Assembly (NCBI RefSeq): GCF_900637185.1
Contig: NZ_LR134352.1
Coordinates: 1,736,001 to 1,800,000 of the forward strand
Length of the DNA stretch: 64,000 nt
From: Nocardia asteroides
GTDB lineage: Bacteria > Actinomycetota > Actinomycetes > Mycobacteriales > Mycobacteriaceae
Direction: 5' to 3'
In this document: positions 62,870 to 64,000 of the stretch, piece by piece
How positions within the stretch are numbered: the stretch's first letter is position 1
How the letters are laid out: each line of letters opens with the position of its first letter
Notes under the pieces: model-generated
Seen by the model: the letters and a program-made list of their open reading frames with translations, nothing else
Told to the model about the DNA's origin: nothing
Databases searched by the model: none
Translations under genes and position numbers: made by a program

Positions 62870-63727
62870 TTATCGGCGGATGAGTTTGGCGACGGTGCCG
62901 AGGGAGAGTTTGGGGGATTCCTCTTCGACTACGGCGTTCGGGTCGATGAGGGTGGTGTGGGGGAGGGCGGCTTCGGGGTCGGCGAAGGGGGCGTAGGTCT
63001 TGTCGCCGAGGAGGGTGGCGAGGAGGTAGCCGGTGAGGAGGGCTCGGGTGGCCTTCTCGGTTTTGTGTTCGTAGCGGCCCGCGCCGAGGGCGGCGAAGAG
63101 GCGGCGGCCTTCGACGATGCCGTTGTGGGAGGCGCCGTCGATGGTGCGCAGGATGGAGGGGCCCGCCCAGGCGGCGGCGAGGGCGCGGGCGTTGGAGTTG
63201 ACCGAGTCGATATCGGCGGCGCCGGCCAGGATCAGGCCGGGCGTGTCGAGGTCGGGGGCGATGTTCTCCGCGGTGGGGGCGGTGGGCGAGGGGAACAGCG
63301 CGGCGACGGCGGCGACCCGGCGCTGGGCGGCGGCGATGACGGCGGCGCCGGCGCCCATGCCGTGGCCGGCGAGGGCGATGCGGTCGGGGTGCACGCTGAT
63401 GGTGCCGTCACCGAGACGGACCTTGCCGACGATGTCGAGCGTGGTGAGCAGGTCGGTGGCCAGGTCCAGGTGCGACGGGATCGGGCCGCGTTCGGTGTCG
63501 GGCGCGGCGACCACGAAACCCCACGAGGCGACGTGCTCGAGCAGGCTCTTGTAGTTGTCGGCGCTGGTCAGCCAGCCGTGCGCGAACGCGACAGCGGGCA
63601 GGCCGAGCCCGGATTCGGGCGTGAACACCACGCCCGGCTGGCCCGCGATGCCCAGATTTCCGCGCAACACCCGGTGGGGACCACGCGTGGACAGGGTGCT
63701 GAGGAGCGACTTCACCGACACCGACAC
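62870..63727 (-). CDS. Alpha/beta-hydrolase-fold protein lacking the nucleophile serine (Rv3438-like)
   Basis: 285 residues resembling dienelactone-hydrolase or polyester-hydrolase-type alpha/beta hydrolases. The nucleophile elbow, normally GxSxG, reads GHGMG at 121-125 with Gly123 in place of Ser. The acid ([11 protein letters not shown]) and the histidine (GASHNG) are conserved. The oxyanion region [20 protein letters not shown] is present. It is probably non-hydrolytic or uses different chemistry. Position next to glmS corresponds to mycobacterial Rv3438, which I recall as similar. It follows the kinase operon head-on on the minus strand. Confidence 0.78.
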   Translation of the reverse strand: MSVSVKSLLSTLSTRGPHRVLRGNLGIAGQPGVVFTPESGLGLPAVAFAHGWLTSADNYKSLLEHVASWGFVVAAPDTERGPIPSHLDLATDLLTTLDIVGKVRLGDGTISVHPDRIALAGHGMGAGAAVIAAAQRRVAAVAALFPSPTAPTAENIAPDLDTPGLILAGAADIDSVNSNARALAAAWAGPSILRTIDGASHNGIVEGRRLFAALGAGRYEHKTEKATRALLTGYLLATLLGDKTYAPFADPEAALPHTTLIDPNAVVEEESPKLSLGTVAKLIRR

Positions 63728-63847
63728 GGGGAGAAGAGTATCCGATCACCCCGCGCGCGGAAGAGCCCCAGGTGGGGAACTCGGTCCGGCCCGCACGGCC
63801 GACACCGGCACGGCGAGAACCGGGGTGTATCGCTAGGCTGGACCACC

Positions 63848-64000
63848 ATGTGCGGAATCGTGGGCTACGTCGGGTACCGGGACGCGCTCGGCATTGTCGT
63901 CGACGCGTTGCGACGCATGGAGTATCGCGGATACGACTCCGCGGGCGTCGCGATCCTCGACGGAAACGGGTCGATCGCGATCGAACGCAAGGCAGGAAAG
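63848..64000 (+). CDS. glmS: Glutamine-fructose-6-phosphate aminotransferase, N-terminal fragment
   Basis: The first 51 codons from ATG 63848 run off the window end. [20 protein letters not shown] has the catalytic N-terminal Cys2 of class II glutamine amidotransferases (exposed after Met removal), and [17 protein letters not shown] is the GlmS signature. GlmS makes glucosamine-6-phosphate, the substrate of GlmM. No glmS ribozyme-like element was recognised in the 120-base upstream gap. Confidence 0.96.
   Translation, partial: MCGIVGYVGYRDALGIVVDALRRMEYRGYDSAGVAILDGNGSIAIERKAGK

Noticed and set aside
63728..63847. Possible glmS ribozyme upstream of glmS
   Set aside because: The gap is 120 bases with no recognisable glmS ribozyme core, and that ribozyme is known mainly from Firmicutes.
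1..64000. CRISPR arrays, tRNA or rRNA genes, insertion sequences
   Set aside because: No regularly spaced repeats, no cloverleaf-like segments, no rRNA motifs and no transposase-like protein were recognised on either strand by eye.

Overview
The window looks like chromosomal core DNA from a GC-rich mycolic-acid actinobacterium, most probably Nocardia or a close relative. The evidence is the high-GC coding bias, GTG starts, and a gene order that parallels the Mycobacterium tuberculosis stretch from infA-rpmJ-rpsM-rpsK-rpsD-rpoA-rplQ-truA, through the ESX-4 secretion locus, to rplM-rpsI-glmM and glmS. No rRNA, tRNA, CRISPR array or insertion sequence was recognised.

Layout. (1) 1-5.9 kb: end of infA, rpmJ, the S13/S11/S4/RpoA/L17 operon, truA and a membrane protein. 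(2) 6-11.5 kb: four tandem AraC-type regulators, the first broken by deletion, and a nitrilase homologue whose catalytic cysteine position is glycine. (3) 11.4-14.5 kb: csoR with a probable operator, mtnP, a GAF/PAS-like protein and an FMN reductase. (4) 14.5-27.8 kb: an ESX-4-type type VII secretion locus (eccE, eccB, a K+ channel, mycP, eccD, eccC, a TIGR03931-like protein and two small WXG100-like proteins). (5) 27.9-43.7 kb: ten paralogous DUF7373-type lipoproteins on the minus strand, interleaved with two receptor-type Ser/Thr kinases that share an extracytoplasmic domain. The distal third of this array is visibly lower in GC. (6) 43.9-50.8 kb: an FHA/zinc-ribbon protein, a zinc metallopeptidase lipoprotein, an FHA-ABC transporter resembling Rv1747, and an actin/Hsp70-like membrane protein. 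(7) 51-56 kb: rplM, rpsI, glmM behind a strong leader hairpin, small membrane proteins and an ABC-F ATPase. (8) 56-62.9 kb: PspC and DUF6802-like proteins, a candidate type VII substrate module (EspC-like protein with a YxxxD motif, a 601-aa WxG protein and a coiled-coil protein), and two convergent Ser/Thr kinases, one with a multi-pass membrane tail. (9) An alpha/beta-hydrolase-fold protein lacking its nucleophile serine, and the start of glmS.

How it fits together. The most distinctive feature is that a complete ESX-4 machine including EccE sits next to a large lipoprotein/receptor-kinase array, two FHA phosphothreonine readers and a separate candidate substrate module. I infer, without proof, that these form one cell-envelope secretion and phospho-signalling neighbourhood inserted between conserved ribosomal and cell-wall precursor genes.
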